Position numbers and translations under genes: made by a program
From: Sclerurus mexicanus
Taxonomy: Eukaryota; Chordata; Aves; Passeriformes; Furnariidae
Assembly: GCA_013396755.1 (NCBI GenBank)
Contig: VWZF01002413.1
Coordinates: 354,042-418,041, forward strand
Reading direction: 5' to 3'
DNA: 64,000 nucleotides
The notes under the pieces: model-generated
The model's input: the letters and a program-made list of their open reading frames with translations, nothing else
Databases searched by the model: none
What the model was told of the DNA's origin: nothing
Shown here: positions 41,300 to 54,000 of the stretch, in pieces
How the letters are laid out: each line of letters starts with the position of its first letter
Numbering within the stretch: the first letter of the stretch is position 1

Positions 41300-41800
41300 C
41301 CCACGATTACTGAATGCGACCTGCATTAATCACCGGGGTTATTTATTAATCTCTAACAAACCAAAAGCAAAGACTCACTGGAGTGATCTCCCCTGGTCGT
41401 GTTGTTTAAGAAAGTAATTGCCGCAGCAGTACATCGATTAGCTTTCTTGCCAGTAATTGTCATTTCTGCAGACACATGGTGAACCTCAGTATCACGATGT
41501 TTTAAAGGCCTTTGTCCTGTCCGAGAAGTACTTGAGTGCTTGAACTTTACTTGACTCGCAATCCGACCAAAATTAGCCTTAAAATGTTTGTGCTGTCAGA
41601 GCTGCAGCTGTCTGTGCTCTCTTTTAAATATACAAGTTAAAACAGTTTTGCTGCAGTGAGATCAGGGATGGATTGAATGGCAGTATTTTGACTAATTACC
41701 TTCTTCGGGGAGCTTTAAGAACACAAAGCTTAAATTAAGGGAGGGGATATTGCAGTCAGAACCAAATCTCTGAAAGGTCACAATGGTGTTCATTGAAAAA
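41300..41800. promoter_or_regulatory. Candidate conserved non-coding enhancer patch
   Basis: A non-repeat stretch dense in homeodomain-type TAATT cores (AGTAATTGCC, CGATTAGC, CAGTAATTGTC, ACTAATTACC) and one SOX-type CCTTTGTCC near 41510. It lacks ORFs and simple-sequence wear. The composition resembles developmental enhancers. CDKAL1 introns have been proposed to carry long-range elements for SOX4. Conservation cannot be tested here. Confidence 0.35.
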
Positions 41801-42109
41801 TGTTTCTTCTGAGATAGGAGAGTAGTTTGCTGTCTGACCACAAAACCTACAACCATTTAGATCTTCCCGAAACAAAATAACAATTTCTGAGACTAATTGC
41901 ATGTATATACTCAACTAGAAAACACAGTTTAAATCAATTTGTCAAGAAACATGAAAAAAAACCACAAAAACCTACACATTGCACACTGAACCATGCAGAA
42001 CCTGAACCCCACAACTGAATTGTTTTAAAGGCTTCTAATCAATGCCGTTCACCAATAGGAGGAAAACAAGCTAACAAAATTAACTTATCTGCTAATATCA
42101 CAAATTTTA

Positions 42110-42340
42110 CCTGCACATGCTATAAATAAAGAATTAAAAAAGCACTATGCATTTCCATTTAAACTCGCCTGAAGATAATTATGAATGCACTCTGGCTGAA
42201 CTTCAAGTATTCAGATTTTAAACATTAATTTACTTTGACTATGTGCATGTCAAAATGAAAGATTGCTGTCTGGATCCAGACATGCAGTATTAATACTGAA
42301 CACGTGCATTCATTTCAGGTCAGCAGACATTCCAACTCTG
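42110..42340. promoter_or_regulatory. AT-rich patch with two adjacent perfect palindromes
   Basis: TGTCTGGATCCAGACA (42267-42282) and CAGTATTAATACTG (42285-42298) are perfect palindromes of 16 and 14 bp separated by 2 bp. The first contains inverted CAGAC boxes of the SMAD type. The surroundings have several TAATT/ATTAAT cores and no repeat signature. The function is inferred. Confidence 0.35.
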
Positions 42341-43853
42341 CTTCAGCAGGTGGTAGGAATAGCACTCTAATTAAAATCTATATTAAAAACTTCACAATGG
42401 GCTATCTATTCTGAATAGCTCCATCACTGCAACCTAAGGACTCAGACCACCTTTACCCCAGGCTGAAGGAAACTGAACGGCCCCTCACGTAAACCACTAA
42501 TTATGTCCCTTTCCGAACAACTTCTACTTTTTCATTCTACCAAGAGACTTTTCAAGCAGCCCAACCAAAGGTTTCAGCACCCGTTTTAGATACTGAGAAA
42601 GATACCAAAACACTTCTTCAAAATAATCTCCTGTTTAGATACTAAAGCAAAGAAAAAAAGTTAAGCTGAGCTCAATCCCTATTAGATATTTGTCTGTGGC
42701 CACTTGAGAAAATGAGTGCCTTTCCGAAGTGATGCATTTGAGAACAGTGTGAACAAAGTCAAGGCAGTCTCAGTCCAGCCTGCCTGGTAAGATTCTGATT
42801 TAGTCAGAGTTTTAGGGTATCTGCTTGTGTGTGGGTTGCTTTTTTCCTAACATTTTTATATTACACTTTCCAGGGTGGTTTTTTTTTGGTTTGTAGCCAA
42901 TGTGCACTACGCTGAAGCCCAGCAATAACCTGGCATTTCACAGGGCACAGGGTGCTTCAGTTCTGTTTCTCACCACCACCAGAGAGCAAAGAAAAAACTA
43001 ATACTTATTTTTTTCACAGAACACCAAAATAAAGCATTAGTGAATTCTGGCATTATGGACAGAATTCAGCAAAACATGTTCAGGCAAACATTCACAACTC
43101 CATCACAACATCACAGGCTGAGATCAGTGTCATTCCACCAAGTAGTTCCTCCTCCTTTTGTTTTGTTTCTTTTAGCTTACAGGCTACTATTCAATGTATA
43201 GATATTCTTACAGAGCTGGACTGAATCTGTTCCTCTACAGAAAAAGAGAGTGTTTAAGGTGGGAAGGAGCCCACTAAGCAGTTGCTGTCTCATGTCAGAG
43301 GCACAGACAGCTGTGCAGCTGTTCCCAGGTGTGTCAGAACTGTGTGCCTGCCTCTGTTTCAGTGGTCATCCAGGGAGCCAAAGGAAAACTATCCCACAAG
43401 ACATGTTAGAAAGACGTAACAATTCCACTTGCCAAACCAAAACTGGGACAAGGATCACTTTTAGGCAACCAATTCACGGTTAACTAGGTACATTGTAGAA
43501 GCTCTGAACTTAAATCAAAATCCTGAGGTCTCCCAAATAATAAAGCATCACCCAGCAAGAAATGAAGAACTTGAAAGTTGAACTGAACTTGAAATTCTAT
43601 TGTTAGCCTGACCACATGACTTTCCATGGTAACTTATTAACACACTTCACATGCTTACCTATACACACAAAACCCCCGCAGAACTGTAAGGTTGACTAAA
43701 CATTGAAAGGATTTATGCAGTTTGAGAGAAGATAAGATTTAAAAAGAAAAAACACTTGGTCTTACTGCAATGACTGCATCTCTCCTATGTGTGTTGCCTT
43801 AGCTGGGAGCAGAGCTCCCTGTAGAATCAGAGGAAAAAAGCCAACACTACTCA

Positions 43854-43867
43854 CCTGCAGGGGGTGC
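43854..43867 (+). promoter_or_regulatory. CTCF-like motif
   Basis: CCTGCAGGGGGTGC fits the CTCF core with about two mismatches. It is weaker than the site at 51003. Confidence 0.3.
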
Positions 43868-46149
43868 TCCAGAAAAGTCTATTTTCCCTTCGTTAATTAG
43901 ACTTAACTTAGGAACTTAAACTGTATCTCTAAAGATGTATAGTAAAAACAGGTTTTGAGCACCTATTTTGATAGCTACTTCAGCATTCCCTGGGTAGCCC
44001 GTTGTTTGTCATCACTGCGGTGTAGCAACCAAAACATATCTTTAAACAACGACACAAAGTCCCATTTTAGCAGTTTTTTTGCTTGGGGGCTTTTTGCCAA
44101 AGAAGTCTCTTCATTGTTTATTCCAGAATGACACTTTCAAAGAGGGCACACTGTTTTCAGGGGGTAACCATGAAAACATTTGTGGAGTAATGCTGGAGAA
44201 AGTGATGCTAAAAATCAGTAGACTATGGAGAGGTTAAAAAAATAAATGTTTTAGCATGTAGAAAGATATATGAGGAGTTCCATTTAAAACACGTCTTAAA
44301 TCCACCTCATTCATCAGGCTTTAAATCTTTCATTTTAGGAATCAGTTTATTAAGAATATGGTTTGCAACATAGATGGCACATGTGTTTTCAATAGTGAAA
44401 TGTGCCTAGAGTAATTGGGTACAACCTGGTATCAAATCCCACACAGTTTGCCTCGTAAGTCACACACTCCTGGATGTTTGCAAGACATTAACTGGTTCCA
44501 CACTTTCCATACATCAAACTGTATTCCTGATTTAGTTGTTGGTACCTGAACTACGTGTTAACTGGAATGGAAGTGCATTTACAAAAAGCTAGACTGTATT
44601 AATGGGAAGGGAAAAAGCACAGATAGGAAAGCTTAAACCGAATTACTACAGGGGTGATCTGCTGATGAGCAGGCATTTCTCAGTGTCTTGGATCTCACAA
44701 AAACAAATCCAGCCCTAGTTCACAGGAGTTTCCAACTTCTTATATACCTATATATGTGTACACCAAAGCTTAGAAAAATGTCCCCAGTTTGCATTACTTT
44801 TCCTTCTTTGTGTGTCCATTATCAATAAGTTTGAAAAATGCAAACCCTTTAAATTACTTTCTTGAATCACAATTTGGGCACAGGTCTCCATTAAAAAAAT
44901 AAATAATGGTCCCTGGACAGGCTGTGCTTCCAAAGGCATAAGAACCTATAAATCAGCTCATATAAAAACCACTATTTCCACTATTAAGCCATTTTCCTGA
45001 GAACCAAAATAACTGAGACACAGGAGGAACGACCTCAGCTTGAATCAAGTGCACGTTACTAATTCATCCTAGAAGCTGCCTTCCCCAGAAAGTGAGTGAA
45101 AACAATTGAGTTTCATAAAGCTTTTGCAGCTAAAGAAAAGCCAAAGTAGCTTCTCAGTATTTCCTTAGACTCTTCCCGTAAGACAAGCCCCCGTGTCAAT
45201 ATCTGCTAATATTTTTCATTTGTTTGGGTTTTTGTTTGTTTCAAAAACAAACGAGTGGCATGCCAAATATTACACTTTGTCTTTAGTGAGCGCTAGGTAG
45301 CACCACTGGAACTTCAAGCACAAATTCATCAAGTGATTTCAATTAGTGCCAGGAAGGTGAGTCAAACCAGAAATGTTGCACAGACACAATGCAAATAATC
45401 ACAGGCACACCAGTACAGGTGGGATCAAAGACAAAACCAGCAACATCTCAGGAAGGAAATGAAGGCTATACCCTAATAATTAAATAAATGCATGTAATCG
45501 TTACTGTAAGAGACAATTAGAGCATTCAGCAACTCTAGCTGCTCCCCCTTCCCAAAAACCAAGTAAAACACACTTAAGGATGCAAAAAAATAAATAAAAA
45601 TGCATACATGCACACAGAAAACATGCAGTCTGGTGACACAAATCCCACTTCTGCACTTCACAGACCCTGTGGAGTTTGGTTGGGGTTATTTTTTTTGAAA
45701 TGATACACAGCACAAGCTGCAGCTGAAGCCAACTTTCTTCTTTTGCTGGAAGAATCCACATCTGCAAGAGATGCAAACTTCCCTGGCGTACGTACCTGAG
45801 ACCCGCGAAAATCTGCCTTGCCAAAAATGTCTACAATGGTTTTTTTTACCCACTACAGCAAAGGAAAGGGACTGCTTAGCACATTGCAGCTCCCTCAGTG
45901 CCTCTCGCTGGTGCTGCTGAGGAGGGATGAACCCTCAGCCACCCTGATTGGACACGGGCAGCCCCCGCTGCATCACCGCAGGCTCTGGGTACCACACCCA
46001 GAGGCTTCACTTGGGGAGCATCTCCTCCAGCTATGAGCAAGTGCTGTGCTCTGCCACTTTGGTTTGCCCTCAAACCAAAAGTCCAGTTTCAGGATAGGAA
46101 AAAGTTACCATTTTCAGCTTTGCCAGCTGGGATGCTGAAAAGGAAGAGT

Positions 46150-46500
46150 CCGTGTAACTAGCACGAACACGCATGGGTGATGCTCAATTAAGAAAAAGCA
46201 TACAAATCCCTCTAATCTCCCAGGACTTTTACACTAATCGCTCCTTCATTTCCTTTGTGACCATAGTCGAGCTGACAGCGGATCTCACTTTTCCCCGAAT
46301 AATCTTCCAGGATATTTGCACAAGCCTAATGTATGCGATGCTTCTGCATTATTAATAATTCTGCGGGAAGCCGAGGAACATTTCCCCTCACTTGCTGGAG
46401 CAGCCTCTGAACTTTTAAGTCCTCTCAAACAATGCAAAGTGAGGCCCTCGGCCAAGAGATCATTTGTAGTGGGACCAGTTAAGGGCTAAATTGAAACTAA
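46150..46500. promoter_or_regulatory. Non-repeat patch flanking the intronic CpG island
   Basis: It carries CAATTAAG, ATTATTAATAATT and AACAATGCAAAG (homeodomain- and SOX-type cores) and no repeat family. It may form one regulatory unit with the island that follows. The evidence is composition and motif content only. Confidence 0.3.
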
Positions 46501-46534
46501 AATGCAACAAAAGGCCGGTTTTAACCCAAATGGT

Positions 46535-46755
46535 CTCGGGAAGAAGCGGCAGGAGCGGCTTTGGGGGCGCGGTCTCTCAGCGCCGCCCAGCGGCCGCTCG
46601 CGGTACTGCAGCCACCGCCGCACCAGGGACTGGCATTGAGTGGTTTGTAAAGTCCTTAATTTCAATTAATCCAAAGAACCCGGTGAAGGGACACGTCCCA
46701 CTGCTAAAAGCAAAGCCGCGGCTGAAACCTCGCAGCTCGAACGTACGATGACTGC
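46535..46755. promoter_or_regulatory. Small intronic CpG island
   Basis: About 13 CpGs fall in the 85 bp at 46545-46620 (GGGGGCGCGGTCTCTCAGCG, CAGCGGCCGCTCGCGG), and more follow to 46750 (GCCGCGGC, CTCGAACGTACG), inside an otherwise CpG-poor intron. A CTCF-like core, CCGCTGGGCGGCGC on the minus strand, is at 46580-46593. A TATA-like CATAAAAGGG at about 46791 follows on the + strand. It could be an alternative promoter, a non-coding RNA start or an enhancer. An 86-codon ORF across it looks like a composition artefact. Confidence 0.5.
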
Positions 46756-48014
46756 TACAACTCTCTTCCCACTGATGGAAACTCTGGCCTCATAAAAGGG
46801 GGTGAGAAGGTGTTTAAAACATCTCTCTTTGATGGTTTATTACTTCTGGGGGGAAAGAAGCTTTCTAAAAACTACCTGTAAGAGCTAAGCATTAAAAGAA
46901 CTCTTATTGTAAAGTAATCCTGTGTAGCTCTTACTGTAAGCCTGATATCAAAATTAAATTTTGATCTAATGTTTCTCTAAAGTGTTATCTTTGCAAATTC
47001 TAAGTGGCCAAGATTTTGCTGCTTTTATGGCTAAAACTGCTGAAACATCTCAAGTTACATACACCAATAAATTCAGGTTTTCTAACACACCGGGCAGGGG
47101 GAGGATAATCTAAGATTGGCATCAAGATGGATTCTTTACCAGATCGGGTTGCACAAAATACCTGCAGAAATCAATCACGGCACAGAACACTAAAACAAAA
47201 CAGCCCAAGACTAAAGCTCCAGTTTCACCAGCACGTACTTTGTCTCAGCATAAGGAAGCTCCAGTGCTAAATGAAAGACAAGCCACCCCTTGCAGACCCA
47301 GTCCTGGTAACGCTCTGCCCTCTTTCTTTCTCAGTGTCTCATATGCAGAGACACAAAGATTTGCAGTAAATCAAACCAAGGGACTAATATGGGTTTAGAC
47401 TAAAACGGCCAAAAAATAAAGCAAAAGGTGCCAGAGTATTTTTGAAACCACAGTGGGGGGAAACCAAAAGCAAATAACAGAAGTGTGATGACAATCTTTG
47501 GCTTAGTAATTCAGAGTCTGTATTACTGAAACCAGTTAGAATCCTGCTTTATGAGTAACAGCAGTGTCCCTAAATGAGCTGTGAAAGCAAATCCTTCCAA
47601 ATAAACCTGTGAAGCTCTATAAACCAGTAGCATTCTGTCCAGACACATGAAAAGAGGGAAGCAGAGAATGTAACTATCCTATTCTAACCAGGATAGTTAC
47701 AAGCCAACACCAACTTCAACTTCCCCACATTCAACAGTTTCACTCTAAAAACCATCTCCCATAACTATTTTTCTACATAGGTGTATTTCAGTATTTCCTG
47801 TTGTTTGTTCTTTCTTTTTTTAAATTAAGTCAATTATGATAGCATTACTTTCTAGTAGGCTTTGGTTCATATTTCAGCTGTCCTGGGATCTAAATGTGAA
47901 GGTTTCATAAACAATAGTTTGAATAAGGAAACAAAAAATTCTATCTACCACCCATTTATCAAAATTGTACACTCTACATAAACAAACTAAGGCACTTGAA
48001 GATTGATGCAAATA

Positions 48015-48300
48015 AACTGGGTAATGTCCAGAGGAGTGGAACAAGAAAGGTCAGAGCTCTAGAGAACATGACTTATGAGAGAAGCTTTTAGGAATTAGGT
48101 CTCTTTAGCCTAAACACAAGATGCCTATAGGGAGAAGGCATAACAGCATTCAAAGATGTGAAAGGTTGCTCTGCAGAAGAAAAGAGTCAGATGTTCTCCA
48201 TACCCACTAAAGAAAACACAGGCTTGAACTCTGCTAAAAGATAGAGGTCACTTACTTTTCAACCAGAAAGGTAGTTAATCATCGAAACAGGGTCACGAAT
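48015..48300 (+). mobile_element. Old, diverged CR1 fragment
   Basis: The order of elements fits the CR1 3' half in + orientation: CCAGAGGAGTGGAACAAGAA, TTATGAGAGAAGCTTTTAGG, TCTTTAGCCTAAACACAAGA, AAAGATGTGAAAGGTTG and a GACTCT-like run. Divergence is high and the terminus is lost, so the borders are approximate. Confidence 0.6.
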
Positions 48301-48377
48301 TCTCCATCACCGGAGGTTTACACCAGCCAGCTAAAACAAATGCCAGCACACAGCCCAGCCCCGGGCAGGTCACCGTG

Positions 48378-48712
48378 CAGGTGGCTTTGGCTGTGACCTG
48401 TGACACACCACAGGAGCCCAAGAGGCACCTCCTCCAGTCACCAGCACCAACTGAGAGCCCACTCCCCACCAGCCTTGCTTAAAAGTGCTCTCCCAGCCCT
48501 CCTCTGCCTCAGAGCTAACCTGTTGCACCTGGGCTGGGGCCTGCACAGGTGAGCTGCATCAGTGCTGATGACCTGGACAATCAATCCCAAGTCACTGAAG
48601 AACAGTGGCAAAGGTCACAGCCCCCTCAGGAAAGGGAGGATCCACTGACAGCACTAACGAGTTACACCTGTATGTAATTTGGCACACCTGTAAGTGATCT
48701 GGCACTCACCTG
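48378..48712. promoter_or_regulatory. E-box cluster (CACCTG/CAGGTG x6)
   Basis: Six CACCTG or CAGGTG hexamers begin at 48378, 48526, 48546, 48665, 48685 and 48707. The last three sit in a 20-bp tandem unit (CACCTGTAAGTGATCTGGCA type) repeated twice plus a part. This hexamer is the core bound by SNAI/ZEB repressors and some bHLH factors. The region is GC-richer than its surroundings. Confidence 0.4.
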
Positions 48713-51002
48713 CAGAAGATGCTGCTTGTCCTGCTCTACTGTGTTTGTATTTGGAAGATCATGGAGAGGCTCAAAGAGAATTCTGAACATGTACATTTTC
48801 CAACAAGCCATTTTTTCACTGAAGGACAGAGAGTTTGTGGAGAAATCTTTCCTTCCTCTCACAGGTTTCCTGGAGCTTGGGGTTTTATTAAAAACACGCC
48901 GAACAAAACCTTTCACAATGGGACTTTTCTCCTTTAACAAAAAAGTCATGTTTTTCCTATTTTATTGTAATGTTACCGAGAACATTTGGAACCATCAGCA
49001 ATACATAAAGGTGACTGTCTCACAGTTAAACTTTTTCAGTTTTTATTTTCTAGTTAGCAGACTTGAAAGCGTATTCAGTTGATATTCTCTTTCCATCACT
49101 ATCCATTACAAGACTTCTGGTTAAATAAATACCGGATGCTCAAATTTACAGTCATGTGATGGTCTGTATCTTTACCTTCACAAAGGAAAATTAACATTTC
49201 CAATGGTAAGTGAATTTTTCAAAGCATGATAAAGACAAGCAGAAAAGTGGCAGCCCATGAACAAACAACAAAATTTCAAAAGTCAACTATCACTTAGGGA
49301 ATCAATTACTAACAAGCACACTTTTACCCTTAAAGCCCAGCCAACAAAAGCTGAGGGTCCAAAACGCCTAATAAAATCAGCAGCCAAGTGTTCTGTCTTT
49401 TATTAAATTGCAAGCCAAAAAAATCACTTCTCTATACACCAGTGTCTTGTACCAATCAACAGCAATTCAGTTTTGGCACGATTAACTCCAAGCCTATTTA
49501 TAGTTATCCAAGACAAAGTTTCTGCTTAGCTTCTTTCTGTAAGCAAATTCCAAAACCAGGGATTTGAGACACAAGACAAATGCTAATGTCTTCTGCTTTA
49601 ATAGCCTGCTCCTCAGCCCCAGCACTTAATCTGCTAACTCCAAGTGGTAGCACACAAAAGCTACAGGATTCAGGGGAGTACAAGATCCTACCCCAGTTAA
49701 GCACCAGTGCTGCAAAGGCTGCACCAGTTAAGCCAGCCTAAGGCCCCCATGGGTGCTGGGCTGCTTGGCCACAGCAGCTTTCCCCAAGTGGTTGAAAAGA
49801 GCACAAAGATCACAGAAGCTGGAGAGGCTGATGCTGAACTGCAGGAATGGCTTATGAAAATATAAAGCATTCTAACACACAGCTTTATGATGCAATAAAG
49901 CCATTTCTGACATGCAGAGCAGCTTGTCACTTCTCTCTGGGTGAAAGGGATCTCTGTCCGTAGTATTTCTGTGACCACATAATTGGTTTCTGTGAAACAT
50001 TAAAAGCCTGTACATGACTTGCTTAATCTCAAAGCAGGCTTTAGAGCACAGCAATGCCAGAAAGGAGCAGGACTGACCATCCACTGCCATAATCTCCAGC
50101 AGGAGGATGTAGGAACCATGGGAGCGTGCTCCACCTTTGCCTCAGACTGCAGCACAATGCCATCCCACTAACACATAAAATCACATAAAATCAGATCCTG
50201 TATACTGTTTAGAATCTGCTTCGACAAAGTAAAAACCTTGAAACTTAGGACAGCAGTTCACTGACTACGACAGCTACCACGTACCTGAAATGCTAGCCTT
50301 AATAAGCTCTAACAATTAATTACTGACATCCAACCTGAACACCGTCTGTCTTTACACTCAGTTTTGTGCTGCAGTTATGCATTTCAACAAGTAGTATCTG
50401 TTCTGTAGACATCACAGTTTTTAGTATCTGAATGTAATATGCACTGTAAGGCAGTGTACTGAGATTATTAAAATTAAACAATTTTTAATCACTCCTTAAT
50501 GAAAAGAATATGTTGATCACTATAAGCAAAACCCTCAAATAAGGTTTCAAAGAGCAATCCTTGTATAAAAGTAAACCAACCTCCCACACCAACAAAGACA
50601 AAGCAGAAAGGTGCTTCCAAATGGAATAATTCTTCAAAAAGGTGAATTTAGCAATTACACTTTATGAATCTCAGATCCTTAACACAGGCTCTCTGGAAGG
50701 GGAACTGATGAGTCCAACACAAAATATAACTTAAACTACAGAGCGGTAGCTCAGAGACAACACAGCAGTACGAAACACAGACCTCCTTAATATTCAACAG
50801 CAAGTGAAATAAAATTCAATTCAATCGACATAAGATTGGAATGACAGCAAATCATTTAAGGCCTGTTCAGTGACGTGCACATGAGTGCACTCCGCATTCG
50901 GCCGCTGCTCCAGCATCCCCAAATGCAGTGGTCCATCCATCCCTGCATCCCTCCATCCCCGCGGGGATGCGCAGGCTCAGCCCCGCCGTTCCCTGGCCAC
51001 TG

Positions 51003-51016
51003 CTGCCCCCTCGCGG
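51003..51016 (-). promoter_or_regulatory. Consensus CTCF binding site
   Basis: On the minus strand the sequence is CCGCGAGGGGGCAG, a perfect fit to the vertebrate CTCF core CCGCGNGGNGGCAG. It lies in a short GC- and CpG-rich island (about 50890-51055) in an AT-rich intron, which is typical of occupied sites. Occupancy is inferred. Confidence 0.6.
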
Positions 51017-54000
51017 CCGCTCCCGGAACGGCGCCGCCCGTGGGGAGACAGTGCTGTTAGCATTAAAAAAAAAAAGAGAGGAAAAAGGCATAAATTAAAA
51101 GCACAGAGGACCTAAGACAGCAGCAGACACACTGCAGGGATGGGATGGGGCTCTGGGAGAGAGAAAAAATTGCTGCATGCTTCAGTACCTGTTCACTCAG
51201 CGACAGGACCTGTTTCAAGGCCTGGGAGCCACAGAACCACTTACACGAACAGAACCCAAAATGGCCATGAGAAAGGAAATAAGAATTACACTTGGGTCTA
51301 GCAGGCAGGGGGAAAAAATACATAAAAGAGAGAGAGAGAAAAGGGCTTCATTTGCTTCCATCACTGAGGAAAAGCAGGGAAACCACTTTGAGTCTCTTAT
51401 CTGTGTAGTGAATTTCTACTGTCTCCAACAAGTCTCCATAATCAGTTTTGTCTCTTAGCATGCCCTCAGGCCTAAGAGAGCTAGAACAACACAGATTGAT
51501 GTTCTGTGTTTGGAGACACAGCACGGCTCAAGTTCAGCTGTGCTACACTGAAAAGTCTTACAAGCACCAAGCTGGAAAGCAACTCGCTTGGGCTGGCCTT
51601 GCTCTGTGCAGTAACACACAGAAGCACTCACACTGCACCTGACAAAAAGGCATTCCCAAAAATATATTAAAAGCATCTTCATGCAAAGCTGTGACCACAG
51701 CAAAGTTCAGAGAACTCCGTCCTCATGGGCAGTTTCTCAAAACCAAAGAACTGGCAGCTAAGCCACATCCTTACCAGCAAATGAAACTGCAGCCAAATTA
51801 TATCAAGATATATACTATCATATATAGCAAACATAACCCCCTGCCACTAATTCCAGTGCCCCAGAGTAACAAGCGTTTCAGCTGCTGCTACAAACATTCC
51901 TGATCAAAATACAATCTTGCTCCCACCTCTGAGAGTACATGGGCAGAGGAATCTCTTCAGGTTATAAAACAATGGGCTGTTCTCCCACTACTTTTTACAA
52001 AACTTCTACGAATTTTCTGTAAGCACAAAGAACCATGAGACACGTGAAACTACCCTCTCCACAGAGTGCCCTACAGAGCTCCACATCATGTGCATGTCTG
52101 TGTTGAACTCACTTCATCACTGCTACTTGTGCTTCATGTACTGAGTGCTTAACCATCTACTACAGGGGCTCATTCCAGATCGGGGGACGCTGAAATTTAC
52201 CTTCCGTGGTTCAGTCATTTCCAAATTCATTCTTCTGCATTACATGAAGTTCAGCATTGCCAGGACTAAACCCCATTGCACAGCCACTAGAGCATGCAGC
52301 CAGCGCTCTGTCACTAGAATTAACTCCAAACATGTTATGCATGCTTAGATTTACCTATGCAGGCTCTCTGCCAGTGTCTCTGAAGATGCTGTGCGTGTAG
52401 GATTTATTTGGGCTCCCCAGCCTGCTCCCCACTCTCAGCTGCCAACCCTGTGACTGTGAAATAAAAACACTAAGAGAAAAACAAAAAAAGGCCATTCGTA
52501 GATGGACTGTAAAATAGGTGCTTTTAAGCAGAATTAAAAAAACAGCACACGCTTGTCAAATCAAGCTCTAATGGCAGCAATACAGGATGCCACTATGAGG
52601 AGAAAACACGCACTAGTTCTTATCTAAATCTCCCATAAACAGGGGAAACATTTCCCACTCTGAGAACTGGGAGTTCTGTCTGGTAATAGAGACAACACCC
52701 TCAGAGCTGGATACCCCACTGAACAGAAAGCTGCCCAACAGGAATAGGCAGCTGATGCTGAGGAAGCCGAGGGAGGAAAAGCTCACCACAAAGAGGTTGT
52801 ACATCTTGCCCTGTGCTAAAAGTCACAAGTGATCAATAACAGGAGCCACACACGGGTTAGGACGTTTTACAGGGAGCACTTTTTCGAAATTGGCACTGCA
52901 GTCACAAGCATTTGAAAAGCAGAAATCCAAATACAAGGGCCTAACTTGAATTCTGATTGATAAGGCATTTAATGAGCACGTACTACAGATTCTTTTTTAG
53001 CTTAAAAAAGGATACTAAAAAGAGCTCACAATGAGGATGGCTCACCCCCAAAATTACACAGTAATCACTACTGTTTTGCATTATACCTAAGAAGGAACAG
53101 AGGAGCGTTATCAGCAGGGTGGAGAGCAAAAATGGAAAGACTAACTACTGATTCTGAGCAACTAAAAGCATACACTGGAAACCAGCAGAAATCTTAGTCA
53201 AAATACTTCATCAGCCACTATGCAGCTGCAGAAATCTTATTCTATTAATAGTCACCTATTTAAGAGATCTGAGACAATGCAATAAATCAAAATCTAAAAT
53301 AATTAGAATTTTATTGTGCAGTAGAAAAGTACTTTTAAAACAGCACTTACAACAAAGCACCAGATTCTGAAGTGATTCACAATCCATGAATCAATACCTG
53401 TACACTCTTAGCAATTTTATTTTCCACTTGGAGGAACGAAACGTATGCTGCAGCATGTTTTGCCATGTCTGTATGGGGTGGCCAAAGTCTAAGCAAGCAT
53501 GGTTTATGAAACACAACAACACTGGACAATGCCTTTGAACACCAAAGTCCGTATTAGATTGTAGCACCTCATCTGCTTTTCCACAGCAGACTGTTTCCTT
53601 TCAGACCTGTCTTCTTTTCAATGTGAGTTCTTAAGTAGATCAAGAGCATTTGTTCTTCCTTGTCTTCTTCCTTCTTTCTTCTACTCAAATGTGCTGTTTA
53701 AGCAGATGGACAGTCTTAAGGATACCTCAGCTATATCCACTGGTAAACAAAACTGACAAGTGTTTAGAAAATTAACAAGCAGGAGAGGCAAAAAACTCCA
53801 GATAATTTCTTTAGCAGTATTTCAAAATATTATTTGATACTTGCTTTAGAGAAATATGTACATTCTCTGCACAGGGAGTTATAGAGCTGTAAGACATGTA
53901 ACTTGAACTATAAACCCTAAGCTTCGGCAGGAAAATCTCACTGATACAAATCCTGCCAACAAATACCATAATCACAGTAATGGAGTGAGCTTTATCCAGC

